From an uncultured Eubacteriales bacterium (GTDB lineage Bacteria; Bacillota; Clostridia; Oscillospirales; Acutalibacteraceae): DNA of 64,000 nt. Below the pieces are notes generated by a model. The model made no database searches, was not told where the DNA came from, and worked only from the letters and a program-made list of their open reading frames with translations. The position numbers and the translations under genes are program-made. Location: NCBI GenBank assembly GCA_934486635.1, contig CAKSPZ010000001.1:62001-126000 (forward strand). Direction: 5' to 3'. Positions 42,301 through 50,572 of this stretch are shown piece by piece (position 1 is the stretch's first letter; the number at the start of each line of letters is the position of its first letter).

Positions 42301-43680
42301 ATGGAAAAACTATATATAAATGAAATTTTATCGGCAGTTAATGGGAAACTGCTTTGTGGAGCAGATTCAGCAGTAATTAGTTCAGTAAGTATAAATAGTA
42401 AAGAAGTAAAAAAAGGTTCTCTTTTTATTCCAATAAAAGGTGAAAACTTTGATGCACATAATTTTATAGAAGATGCGTTTAATGCCGGAGCAATAGCTAC
42501 TTTAACTTCAAATCATGATAAAGTGGATTCAGATAATATATATATAAAAGTTAAAGATACTAAAAAAGCATTGCAAGATTTAGCTGCATATTATAGAAGA
42601 AAATTTAATATACCGGTTATAGGAATTACCGGTAGTGTAGGAAAAACATCTACTAAAGAAATGATTTCAGCAGCATTATCTTCAAAGTTTAATGTATTAA
42701 AAACAAGTGGAAATTTAAATGGACAAATTGGATTGCCGCTTACAATATTTAATTTGGAATCACAACATGATGTAGCTGTTTTAGAAATGGGAATAAGTGA
42801 ACCATGTGAAATGGATAGATTATCTTATATAGCTAAACCTGATTATGCGGTAATGACCAATATTGGTGTTACTCATATTGAAAATTTACATACAAAAGAA
42901 AATATTTTGAAGGAAAAATTTAAAATAACTAAAACATTAAATAAAGATTCGGTGCTTTTTATAAACGGTGATGATGAATTACTTAGTAACATTGAAAATA
43001 ACTACGAATATAATGTTGTTTCTTTCGGAATAAAAAATGATTGTACTTTTAAGGCAACAAATATTTTTCAAAACGATGAAACGACAGAATTTGATGTTAT
43101 ATATGAAAATATAAAAGAACGTATTATAATTCCAACAATAGGTGAGCATAACGTTTATAATGCTATGGTGGCTATTGCTATCGGAGTTTGTTTGGGCATA
43201 AATATATATGATTTAAAAAAGGGCCTTTTAAAGTTTGAAAATCTTAATATGCGCCAATGTATATATCACTTGAATGAAGTTACTTTAATTGACGATAGTT
43301 ACAATGCCAATCCGGATTCAATGAGGAGTGCTGTAAAAGTTTTAATTCAAGTTGCAAAAGGAAAAAGAAAAATAGCAGTTTTAGCAGATATGTTAGAACT
43401 GGGAAATATGTCAAAATCTTTACATTATGATTTAGGGACATTTATAGCACAAATGAATGTGGATATACTAATAACTATAGGTGAAATGGCAGATTATATT
43501 GCTAAAGGAGCTATTTCTTGCAGTAAAAATATAAATGTATATTCATTTGATTCAAATGAGCAGGCAATTAATTGTTTAAAAAATATAGTTTGTTTAGGAG
43601 ATACTATACTTGTTAAAGGTTCAAGAGGTATGCATACAGAAAAAATATCACATAGCATAATTTTTGCTTGCAAAAACTAA
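42301..43680 (+). CDS. murF: UDP-N-acetylmuramoyl-tripeptide--D-alanyl-D-alanine ligase
   Basis: A 459-residue Mur ligase which adds D-Ala-D-Ala to finish the UDP-MurNAc-pentapeptide. Visible motifs are the N-terminal INSKEVKKGSLFIPIKGENF, the ATP loop GITGSVGKTSTKEMI, TNIGVTHIENL and LIDDSYNANPDSMRSA near residue 335. Length is normal. It is directly behind murE and probably translated from the same mRNA, so the two catalyse successive steps. Confidence 0.96.
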   Translation: MEKLYINEILSAVNGKLLCGADSAVISSVSINSKEVKKGSLFIPIKGENFDAHNFIEDAFNAGAIATLTSNHDKVDSDNIYIKVKDTKKALQDLAAYYRRKFNIPVIGITGSVGKTSTKEMISAALSSKFNVLKTSGNLNGQIGLPLTIFNLESQHDVAVLEMGISEPCEMDRLSYIAKPDYAVMTNIGVTHIENLHTKENILKEKFKITKTLNKDSVLFINGDDELLSNIENNYEYNVVSFGIKNDCTFKATNIFQNDETTEFDVIYENIKERIIIPTIGEHNVYNAMVAIAIGVCLGINIYDLKKGLLKFENLNMRQCIYHLNEVTLIDDSYNANPDSMRSAVKVLIQVAKGKRKIAVLADMLELGNMSKSLHYDLGTFIAQMNVDILITIGEMADYIAKGAISCSKNINVYSFDSNEQAINCLKNIVCLGDTILVKGSRGMHTEKISHSIIFACKN

Positions 43681-43760
43681 AAAAAGTATTTATTTTTACT
43701 AAAACGTAGTGTATAATAATTTAAAAAGGAATATGTGTTTTATAAAGGAGTTTTTGTATA

Positions 43761-45155
43761 ATGTGGTTTAATAATTTTTTGGAGGCGGTTGGTAATCGTC
43801 TTTATGTTTATATCTTAGTTCCGCTTTTAGTAATAGCAGGGTTTTACTTTTCTTTTAGAACAAGATTTGTTCAGTTTAGATTATTAAAGGATGCGTGTAA
43901 GTCTATTACAGAAAAAGCAGAAAAAGGAAAAGTTTCTTCATTTAAATCATTGATGATATCTACAGCATCAAGAATTGGAGTTGGACATATTGCAGGAATA
44001 GCTTCTGCGATAATTATAGGAGGTCCGGGTTCAGTATTTTGGATGTGGGTGATGGCTATTTTAGGGAGTGCATCAGCATTTATAGAAAGTACTTTAGCTC
44101 AAATTTATAAAGTGAAAGATAAGAATGGCTTTAGAGGTGGGCCAGCTTATTACATGCAAAAGGCCTTTGGAAAACGTTGGATAGGCATATTATTTTCCGT
44201 ACTTTTAATAGCAGCATATGCATACGGATTTAATGCGCTACAGTCATTTCAATTGTCGTCAGCTTTAACTCCATATGTACATAATTATAATCAAAGTTTT
44301 TATCCTATTATTGTAGGTGCTGTTTTAGCAATTGTAACAGCCCTTGTTGTATGGGGTGGTACACATAGAATAGGATTTATTTCAGTATATGTGGTACCGG
44401 CTATGTCTATAGCTTATATTATATTAAGTCTTTATATCGCATTTAAAAATTACGAAAAAATACCAGAAGTTGTTTCAACAATATTTAAAGAGGCGTTTAA
44501 TTTTAAAGCAATATTTGGTGCGACATTTTATAAAAGTGCCTTGATGATGGGAACTAAAAGAGGCTTGTTTTCAAATGAAGCAGGTATGGGTAGTGCTCCT
44601 AATGCAGCAGCTACAGCAGATGTTTCTCATCCAGTAAATCAAGGGTTAGCACAAGTTTTGTCAGTGTTTATTGATACTATACTTATTTGTAGTGCTACAG
44701 CATTTATTGTATTGCTTTCAGGTGTGGACTTAAAATGTGGTCTTTCAGATATTCCTTTTGTACAAGAGTCAGTTAATAGTCAAGTAGGTTCTTTTGGAAT
44801 ACATTTAATCTCATTTTCTATATTTGCTTTTGCATTTACTTCAATTATAGGTAATTACTGCTATGCTGAAACCAATATTTTATTTATTAAAAATAACAAG
44901 GTTTTACTTAATGCATTTAGAGTTACTTGTATAATTGCGGTATTTTTAGGGGCGCAAGCAGATGCTAAAACAGTTTGGAATATTTCAGATTTGCTTATGG
45001 GATTGATGGCTGTTGTTAATATTGTAGTAATATTATTAATAGGAAATATAGCAATAAAAGCATTAAAAGATTATTCTAAACAGAAAAAAGAAGGAAAAGT
45101 TCCTGTGTTTGTAGCAAAAGATATTGGCATTAACGATACGGAATGCTGGAAATAA
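43761..45155 (+). CDS. Sodium:alanine symporter family protein (AGCS), copy 2
   Basis: A 464-residue AGCS transporter with ~11 helices. It shares GGPGSVFWMWVMAILGSASA, GGPAYYMQKAFGKRW and GLFSNEAGMGSAPNAAAT with the family, but the first motif reads MISTASRIGVGHIAGIAS rather than the TALAGTIGTGNI consensus, so substrate or ion use may differ from copy 1 at 34454-35815. AAGGAG precedes the ATG. Its place behind murEF could suggest supply of alanine for cell wall, which is inference only. A GC-rich palindrome follows. Confidence 0.92.
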   Translation: MWFNNFLEAVGNRLYVYILVPLLVIAGFYFSFRTRFVQFRLLKDACKSITEKAEKGKVSSFKSLMISTASRIGVGHIAGIASAIIIGGPGSVFWMWVMAILGSASAFIESTLAQIYKVKDKNGFRGGPAYYMQKAFGKRWIGILFSVLLIAAYAYGFNALQSFQLSSALTPYVHNYNQSFYPIIVGAVLAIVTALVVWGGTHRIGFISVYVVPAMSIAYIILSLYIAFKNYEKIPEVVSTIFKEAFNFKAIFGATFYKSALMMGTKRGLFSNEAGMGSAPNAAATADVSHPVNQGLAQVLSVFIDTILICSATAFIVLLSGVDLKCGLSDIPFVQESVNSQVGSFGIHLISFSIFAFAFTSIIGNYCYAETNILFIKNNKVLLNAFRVTCIIAVFLGAQADAKTVWNISDLLMGLMAVVNIVVILLIGNIAIKALKDYSKQKKEGKVPVFVAKDIGINDTECWK

Positions 45156-45183
45156 TTAAATTTTAATTCAGTATAAATATTTA

Positions 45184-45224
45184 AAGGCCCCCGGAACAAC
45201 TATTTTAGTTGTTCCGGGGGCCTT
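45184..45224. terminator. Bidirectional GC-rich terminator
   Basis: Perfect 19-bp arms (45184-45202 and 45206-45224; core GGCCCCCGGAACAAC) with a TTT loop. It lies between convergent genes. Confidence 0.8.
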
Positions 45225-45239
45225 AGCTTGTGCCTTAAA

Positions 45240-47045
45240 TTATTGTACAGTAATTTTATGACTAGTTACAGAGTTGGATTGGTATGTATTATCAGCAGCT
45301 TTTATAGCTGTAATTGTAAATTCGCCAGTACCTTTAATGATTAGTTTTCCGGAATTATCAATATTGGCAACGTTTTCGTTACTTGATGTGTATGTAATTT
45401 CACCTGTGCCATTACCACCATCCACGGAAACTATAATTTCCTTATCTTCAAGAGTATAAGTGTCTTTTAATTCGTTAAATATTAATGGCTTTTGATATAT
45501 ATTGTTATCCAGATTAAAGCGTACATTGTCTACGGTTTTAGCTTGGTATAAACACATAGTATTACCAGTTTCATCTATTTTTCCATTAGAATCTTCGCGA
45601 CCTGCAATCCAAAATTGAATAGGGTTACCGTTAAAATCGGTTCCTAAGTAAATTTTTTGATTAGATGGGTTCATACCACAAAGTTCGGTGGTAATATCTT
45701 CATCGTCACTTTTATAGATGGAAGTAACGATATTAGAATAATCTTCATCTGATAATTTGGACATATCTCCCCATGAACATTTAAGGTCATCTTTAAGCGC
45801 AAAAACTCGTGTGTTTTTATGAGTTGCGGAATTTTTATTTAATAATGTACCGGTAGAACCTTCCCAGATGCTTGGAGTGGTAGCGTGTGCCATAACACAA
45901 TTTTCAGGAGTATATTCCATCCATATCTGTAGAGTATATCCGTCTAAGTTAGAAATACCCCAATCTGCAACATCAATGCAATCAAATCCAGTGCCGTTTG
46001 ATGTGATTTTTTTGGTAGCACATAGTGTTTCAGTTTCGTTTAATAAGTCATCATTTTTATATGCACAAACTGTTATATAATTATTTATAACAGCATTGTT
46101 GTAACTTATGTTTAGTGTATTATTATTAAAGCTTACATCCGTTATAGAAAAGTTTTTATTAGCGTTATCATATATTTTTAAGTACATACCGTAGTCAGGT
46201 AAACTTTCATTACTTCTAGTACCATATTTGTCAGAACCTAAAATAGATATTTTGTTGCACCCACTACCTAAATTGTTATTATCAAGATTGTTTGATGATG
46301 CAACGGATGCAAATGAAACAGGTTCAATATTTAATCTAAAAAGAGGTGCGAGACAGTAATCTAAATCAACAAATAAGTTGTTTACATTGTTTGCATGATA
46401 AGTATCAAGAGCAAGACTTGTAAAGTTATAATAAGGCGAACGTAACCAAGTAAAATCATAATCATTGAATTTATTATAACGCCTTGATGCCCAATAACTT
46501 ATAGGAATTATTCTGGATGAATCCTTTTTATTTAATACATATTCTGAGTAGTTATTGTTATCACTAATATCTGCATTACCCCAACTTATAAGTTGATCAC
46601 TTATCACATTTCCACTTGGTAGAAAAAATTTGTCAATTGTGGTATAAGGAATAGATGTATATTGAAAAACATCTAAAATATTTGTATTTATCGTACTTGG
46701 TTGAATTAAATTATATTCATCGTTGTTAAAATGTGCAGCATACCCACTTTTATTGTTGCTAAGTTGGGTTGAATCAATTTGATAACTTTTATTGCTTATG
46801 TGTCCAGCGGCGTCAATATTGCCAAGACCATTGTTTAGATAAGCTCTAATATCGCTGCGCCCCCAGTGATTTGAGTAAGCTTCTGTATTAAAAAAAGTGT
46901 TCTCAGCATTTGCTGTAAAAGTTGAACAGTTAATAAATAATAAAAAAGTAAGAGTGATTGAAAAATACTTTTTCAAAAATGCAAGTTTAGATGGAAATAG
47001 TTTTTTTATTAAGTATTTCTTCAACTGTGTGTCCTTTTTTAACAT
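45240..47045 (-). CDS. Secreted protein with DUF6273-like and bacterial Ig-like domains
   Basis: A ~601-residue secreted protein. The start at 47045 has AGAAAGGAATGG upstream; a longer frame to 47111 is not supported. A long basic N-terminus and hydrophobic segment (~26-45) end at TANAEN. The central region has WGRSDIRAYLNNGLG and FTWLRSPYYN, patterns seen in DUF6273-type surface proteins of gut Clostridia. The last ~80 residues contain an Ig-like repeat (SSNENVANIDNSGKLIIKGTG, ITAIKAADNTYQSN). No sortase motif or cell-wall-binding repeat is seen. Function is unknown. Confidence 0.75.
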   Translation of the reverse strand: MLKKDTQLKKYLIKKLFPSKLAFLKKYFSITLTFLLFINCSTFTANAENTFFNTEAYSNHWGRSDIRAYLNNGLGNIDAAGHISNKSYQIDSTQLSNNKSGYAAHFNNDEYNLIQPSTINTNILDVFQYTSIPYTTIDKFFLPSGNVISDQLISWGNADISDNNNYSEYVLNKKDSSRIIPISYWASRRYNKFNDYDFTWLRSPYYNFTSLALDTYHANNVNNLFVDLDYCLAPLFRLNIEPVSFASVASSNNLDNNNLGSGCNKISILGSDKYGTRSNESLPDYGMYLKIYDNANKNFSITDVSFNNNTLNISYNNAVINNYITVCAYKNDDLLNETETLCATKKITSNGTGFDCIDVADWGISNLDGYTLQIWMEYTPENCVMAHATTPSIWEGSTGTLLNKNSATHKNTRVFALKDDLKCSWGDMSKLSDEDYSNIVTSIYKSDDEDITTELCGMNPSNQKIYLGTDFNGNPIQFWIAGREDSNGKIDETGNTMCLYQAKTVDNVRFNLDNNIYQKPLIFNELKDTYTLEDKEIIVSVDGGNGTGEITYTSSNENVANIDNSGKLIIKGTGEFTITAIKAADNTYQSNSVTSHKITVQ

Positions 47046-47082
47046 AATACCATTCCTTTCTAAGATAAATATCAACGCATAA

Positions 47083-47111
47083 AATATACCATAAAATAAC
47101 TTGAAAGTCAA
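47083..47111 (-). promoter_or_regulatory. Promoter of the Ig-like secreted protein gene
   Basis: Minus-strand TTGACT (47111-47106), 17 bases, TATATT (47088-47083), 38 bases before the chosen start codon, which supports that start. Confidence 0.65.
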
Positions 47112-47320
47112 TGTTTTCTATTTAATATAACGAAAGCAGAGGTTTGGATTTAATAAAATGTTTAATTAAAGTAAATTTATTGTAGGAATTCATAAGTAAA
47201 TACAATTTTATTTATATAATTAAGTTTGATATATATTTTAAGGGGTTAAAAAATAACTTTTATTATATAAAAACTTGAATACAACTTATGGTAATGATAT
47301 TTTTGATAAAAGAGGATGTT

Positions 47321-47353
47321 ATGAAAATAAATTTTAAATTTATAGCCAAATAA
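47321..47353 (+). CDS. Possible 10-residue peptide MKINFKFIAK or gene remnant
   Basis: AAAGAGGATGTT precedes ATG and ten sense codons to TAA; a terminator hairpin begins seven bases later. It may be a leader peptide, a very small protein or what is left of a deleted gene. Expression cannot be judged from sequence. Confidence 0.3.
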   Translation: MKINFKFIAK

Positions 47354-47359
47354 AACTTA

Positions 47360-47390
47360 AAGCCGCACCTATTTTAGGTGCGGCTTATTT
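47360..47390 (+). terminator. Terminator after the 10-codon ORF
   Basis: AAGCCGCACCT (47360-47370) and AGGTGCGGCTT (47376-47386) are perfectly complementary around ATTTT; TATTT follows. Confidence 0.75.
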
Positions 47391-47454
47391 CGTCATGAAA
47401 GTATGTATTTTTTAGTAGTTATAAAAGGATTTGAGATTAAGTTTGCGTACAAAA

Positions 47455-47491
47455 ATAAATAAGTCACGCTCAGACTACGAGTGTGACTTAT
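47455..47491 (-). terminator. Terminator of tRNA-Leu
   Basis: On the minus strand AAGTCACACTC pairs with GAGCGTGACTT (one wobble) around a 7-base loop, then TATTTATTTTT. Confidence 0.75.
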
Positions 47492-47505
47492 CACTGGGGA
47501 TTCTC

Positions 47506-47592
47506 TGGTACCGGTGGTGGGACTCGAACCCACACGCCATTGCTGACAACAGATTTTGAGTCTGTCTCGTCTGCCAATTCCGACACACCGGC
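47506..47592 (-). tRNA. tRNA-Leu(CAA)
   Basis: An 87-nt class II tRNA on the minus strand with a long variable arm and encoded CCA. The acceptor stem is GCCGGTG/CACCGGT, the anticodon arm ACAGA-CTCAAAA-TCTGT gives CAA, and the T arm contains GGGTTCGAGTCCC. Confidence 0.95.
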
Positions 47593-47691
47593 ATACTTAC
47601 AACATTGATAATTATATAATAAAAAAAGTAAAATATCAAGACTTTTAAAGAACTTTTTAAAAAATACGTAAACTATATAAAATACTAACTA

Positions 47692-47720
47692 TTGACTAAG
47701 AATAAGTTGTTTGATATAAT
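47692..47720 (+). promoter_or_regulatory. tRNA-Thr promoter
   Basis: TTGACT (47692-47697), 17 bases, TATAAT (47715-47720), 23 bases before the tRNA. Confidence 0.85.
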
Positions 47721-47743
47721 TACCTCAGGCATAGGTGTGTTAT

Positions 47744-47819
47744 GCTGGAGTAACTCAGTTGGTAGAGTACATCACTCGTAATGATGAAGTCGAGAGTTCA
47801 AGTCTCTTCTCCAGCTCCA
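47744..47819 (+). tRNA. tRNA-Thr(CGT)
   Basis: A complete 76-nt tRNA with encoded CCA. Acceptor stem GCTGGAG/CTCCAGC; anticodon arm ATCA-CTCGTAA-TGAT gives CGT; T arm GAGAGTTCAAGTCTC. Confidence 0.95.
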
Positions 47820-47856
47820 GTAGTTTACTGATTAAAAATTGGAATAATATATTGTT

Positions 47857-47889
47857 AAAACTAGCAAATATAATATTTGCTAGTTTTTT
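47857..47889 (+). terminator. Terminator of tRNA-Thr
   Basis: AACTAGCAAATAT pairs perfectly with ATATTTGCTAGTT around a short loop and is followed by TTTTTATTT. Confidence 0.82.
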
Positions 47890-47902
47890 ATTTATAAAAA
47901 AT

Positions 47903-47941
47903 AGCGCCCCAATGTGTTTATATATAACACATTGGGGCGCT
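47903..47941 (-). terminator. Terminator of rnpB
   Basis: AGCGCCCCAATGTGTT and its complement form a 16-bp stem with a loop of TATATAT; on the minus strand it is followed by a T-run and lies at the 3' end of RNase P RNA. Confidence 0.8.
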
Positions 47942-47944
47942 GTA

Positions 47945-48290
47945 TGACCAGACCTATAAGCCGAGTTCTGTCGAGAACAGTTATCTATCTTGACTGGATG
48001 TTACCATCGCAGCTCAATGCCACCTTCTCGGGATACGTCGGGCAAACGTAAAATATCCCTCTGCGGTGTTGCTCCGGATAGGGTTTGCAGAGCCATATAG
48101 TCTCCTATATGCTGGTGAGCTCTTACCTCGCCTTTCCACCCTTACCTAGAAAAACTAGGCGGTATATCTCTGTTGCACTTTCCCTAGGGTCGCCCCCGGC
48201 GGCCGTTAGCCGTTATCCTGCCCTATGGAGCTCGGACTTTCCTCGGTTACATCCTTTCGAACTTATAACCGCAACTGTCCAGTCTGCTCA
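47945..48290 (-). ncRNA. rnpB: RNase P RNA, type A-like
   Basis: The minus strand contains the conserved RNase P elements in order: GAGGAAAGTCCGAGCTCC (P3/P4 side), GATAACGGCTAACGGCC, AGGGAAAGTGCAACAGAGA, GGTAAGGGTGGAAAGGCG, GGTAAGAGCTCACCAG and the 3' ACAGAACTCGGCTTAT. The order and extent fit the ancestral type A form rather than the Bacillus type B. It is the catalytic RNA that trims tRNA 5' ends. Ends are approximate. The predicted protein frames across it are not genes. Confidence 0.96.
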
Positions 48291-48365
48291 TAGTTTACAT
48301 TTTAATATATATAAATATTTATGTCAATATACAGTAGTGCGAGTTATATAATTGAAGAGTATTTG

Positions 48366-50456
48366 CTAAACACTGTAAAGCATATCTGAATATGTGGGGT
48401 ATGGCCATAGATTTTTATCAGTATTTTCTTCAATTTTATCAGCTAGAGATCGAAGTTTTTTCATAATAGGAATAACATTATCTCTATAGAATATAGAACG
48501 TTCACTTGGATCAGGATATTCATGTATTTTATTTAGAGTATTTTCAAGTTCAATAACTTTTGTATAAATCTGAGATGAAATATCTGATAACAATTTTATA
48601 ATGTTTATTTCCATTGAACATTCAATATCCGAACTTATTTGTTTTTTAGAAAGTACAGTGTCGCTGAGTTGTTTAATATATTTTGTTACAGAAGGAATAA
48701 TTTGTTTTTTAGACATATCAAGCATAACTTTAGATTCAATATATAAAACACGACAATAGTTTTGTAAAAGAATATCATGTCTGGATTTTATTTCAGCTTT
48801 TGTATATATTTTATGTTTAGCAAAAAGTTCTATATTTTTTTTCGATATTAACTGAGGAATGGCATCAACAGATGTTTTCAAATTATAAAGGCCACGTTTT
48901 TTAGCTTCTTTAACCCATTCTTCAGAATAGTTGTTTCCATTAAAAACAATACGTTTATGTTCTCTTATAGTTTTTGCGATTAATTCATTTAAAGTATCAT
49001 TAAAATTAGTACAACTTTCAAGTATATCTGCAAATTGACATAATTCTTCTGCTACAATAGTATTTAACATAATATTTGGGCAAGCTATAGAAAGGTTAGA
49101 ACCAACCATTCTAAATTCAAATTTATTACCGGTAAATGCAAAAGGAGAAGTGCGATTTCTATCGGTATTATCTTTTTGGAATTTTGGCAAGGTATGAACA
49201 CCAATTTCTAAATTGGTTTTTGCTTTGCTTCCATATTTTATACCTTTTTCTATGGCACTTAAAATGTCTGTTAGCTCATCACCGAGAAAAATAGATATAA
49301 TAGCAGGTGGAGCTTCACTAGAACCTAATCTATGGTCATTTCCTGCAGAAGCAACTGAAGCACGTAATAGGTCTTGGTATTCATCAACTCCTTTAATGAC
49401 AGCACAAAGAAATAATAAAAATTGTGCGTTTTCAAAAGGAGAATTACCTGGTTCAAAAAGATTAGCACCGGTATCGGTTGACAATGACCAATTGTTATGT
49501 TTACCGCTACCGTTTACACCTTTGAAAGGTTTTTCATGTAAAAGGCAACAAAGATTATGACGTTCAGCGATAGTTTTCATAATTTCCATTGTTAGCTGAT
49601 TATGGTCAGTTGCGATATTTGTAGTTGTAAACAAAGGAGCTAATTCATGTTGTGCAGGAGCTACTTCATTATGTTTGGTTTTTGCAAGAACTCCAAGTTT
49701 CCAAAGTTCTTCGTCAAGTTCTTTCATATATGCAGATACTCGTGGTCTGATTGATCCAAAATAATGGTCTTCCATATCTTGTCCTTTGGGTGGTTTTGCT
49801 CCAAATAATGTTCGACCACAAAAAATTAAATCTTCACGTTTATCGGCTACTTTTTTATCAATTAAAAAATATTCTTGTTCGGCACCAACAGTTGGAAAAA
49901 CTCTCTTTACAGAATAATTCCCAAATAAACGAAGAATTCTAAGAGCATGAGTATTAATGAGTTCCATGGATTTTAAAAGGGGTGTTTTTTTATCAAGAAG
50001 TTCTCCGCTAAATGAACAAAATGCGGTTGGAATGTAAAGTGCATTATCTTTTATGAATGCATATGAAGTTGGATCCCATGCAGTGTATCCCCTAGCCTCA
50101 AATGTAGCACGTAATCCACCAGATGGGAAACTAGAAGCATCGGGTTCACCTTGAATTAATTCTTTACCTGAAAACTCCATTATAACTTTACCATTTCCGT
50201 TTTTAGAAATGAAACTATCATGTTTTTCAGCAGTGACTCCAATCATTGGCTGAAACCAATGCGTAAAATGAGTAGCTCCTTTTTCAATTGCCCAATCTTT
50301 CATGGCATTGGCTACTACGTCACTTATTTCAAGGTCTATAGGTTTACCTTCATAAATTGTTTGTTTTAATTTTAAGTATATGTTTTTTGGAAGACGTTCT
50401 TTCATAACGCTTTCATTAAATACAAGACTACCAAAGTCTTCAGGAATATTGGTCAT
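48366..50456 (-). CDS. glnN: Glutamine synthetase type III
   Basis: A ~696-residue type III glutamine synthetase, which makes glutamine from glutamate, ammonia and ATP. Landmarks are VFNESVMKERLPKNIYLKL, THWFQPMIGVTAEKHDSF, PSGGLRATFEARGYTAWDP, VGAEQEYFLID, KTKHNEVAPAQHELAP, NNWSLSTDTGANLF and RNRTSPFAFTGNKFEFR, all typical of GSIII. The length is about 1.5 times that of type I. The ATG at 50456 has GGAG eight bases upstream and is preferred to a TTG at 50474. No regulatory hairpin was recognised. Confidence 0.97.
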   Translation of the reverse strand: MTNIPEDFGSLVFNESVMKERLPKNIYLKLKQTIYEGKPIDLEISDVVANAMKDWAIEKGATHFTHWFQPMIGVTAEKHDSFISKNGNGKVIMEFSGKELIQGEPDASSFPSGGLRATFEARGYTAWDPTSYAFIKDNALYIPTAFCSFSGELLDKKTPLLKSMELINTHALRILRLFGNYSVKRVFPTVGAEQEYFLIDKKVADKREDLIFCGRTLFGAKPPKGQDMEDHYFGSIRPRVSAYMKELDEELWKLGVLAKTKHNEVAPAQHELAPLFTTTNIATDHNQLTMEIMKTIAERHNLCCLLHEKPFKGVNGSGKHNNWSLSTDTGANLFEPGNSPFENAQFLLFLCAVIKGVDEYQDLLRASVASAGNDHRLGSSEAPPAIISIFLGDELTDILSAIEKGIKYGSKAKTNLEIGVHTLPKFQKDNTDRNRTSPFAFTGNKFEFRMVGSNLSIACPNIMLNTIVAEELCQFADILESCTNFNDTLNELIAKTIREHKRIVFNGNNYSEEWVKEAKKRGLYNLKTSVDAIPQLISKKNIELFAKHKIYTKAEIKSRHDILLQNYCRVLYIESKVMLDMSKKQIIPSVTKYIKQLSDTVLSKKQISSDIECSMEINIIKLLSDISSQIYTKVIELENTLNKIHEYPDPSERSIFYRDNVIPIMKKLRSLADKIEENTDKNLWPYPTYSDMLYSV

Positions 50457-50572
50457 TAAAAGGACTCCAATCAAATAAGAAGTTGAAAAATAATAAGATG
50501 CAATAACTTATAGTTAAAGCATCTTTTATAATTATACGATATTTATATTATAATGTGAATATAAAACTTAAT

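Larger units (their letters stand above)
47112..47505. other. Intergenic region with a mini-ORF and two terminators
   Basis: An AT-rich stretch. It holds a 10-codon frame with a good ribosome site at 47321-47353, a hairpin directly after it (47360-47386) and the tRNA-Leu terminator (47461-47490). Otherwise I see no gene. Confidence 0.6.

Noticed and set aside
43761..45155. Second alanine symporter as a recent duplication
   Set aside because: It differs from the copy at 34454 in motif sequence and throughout the helices, so the two are old paralogues.
48085..48351. Open frame of 88 codons on the plus strand
   Set aside because: It lies across RNase P RNA on the other strand; no ribosome site and no protein-like composition.
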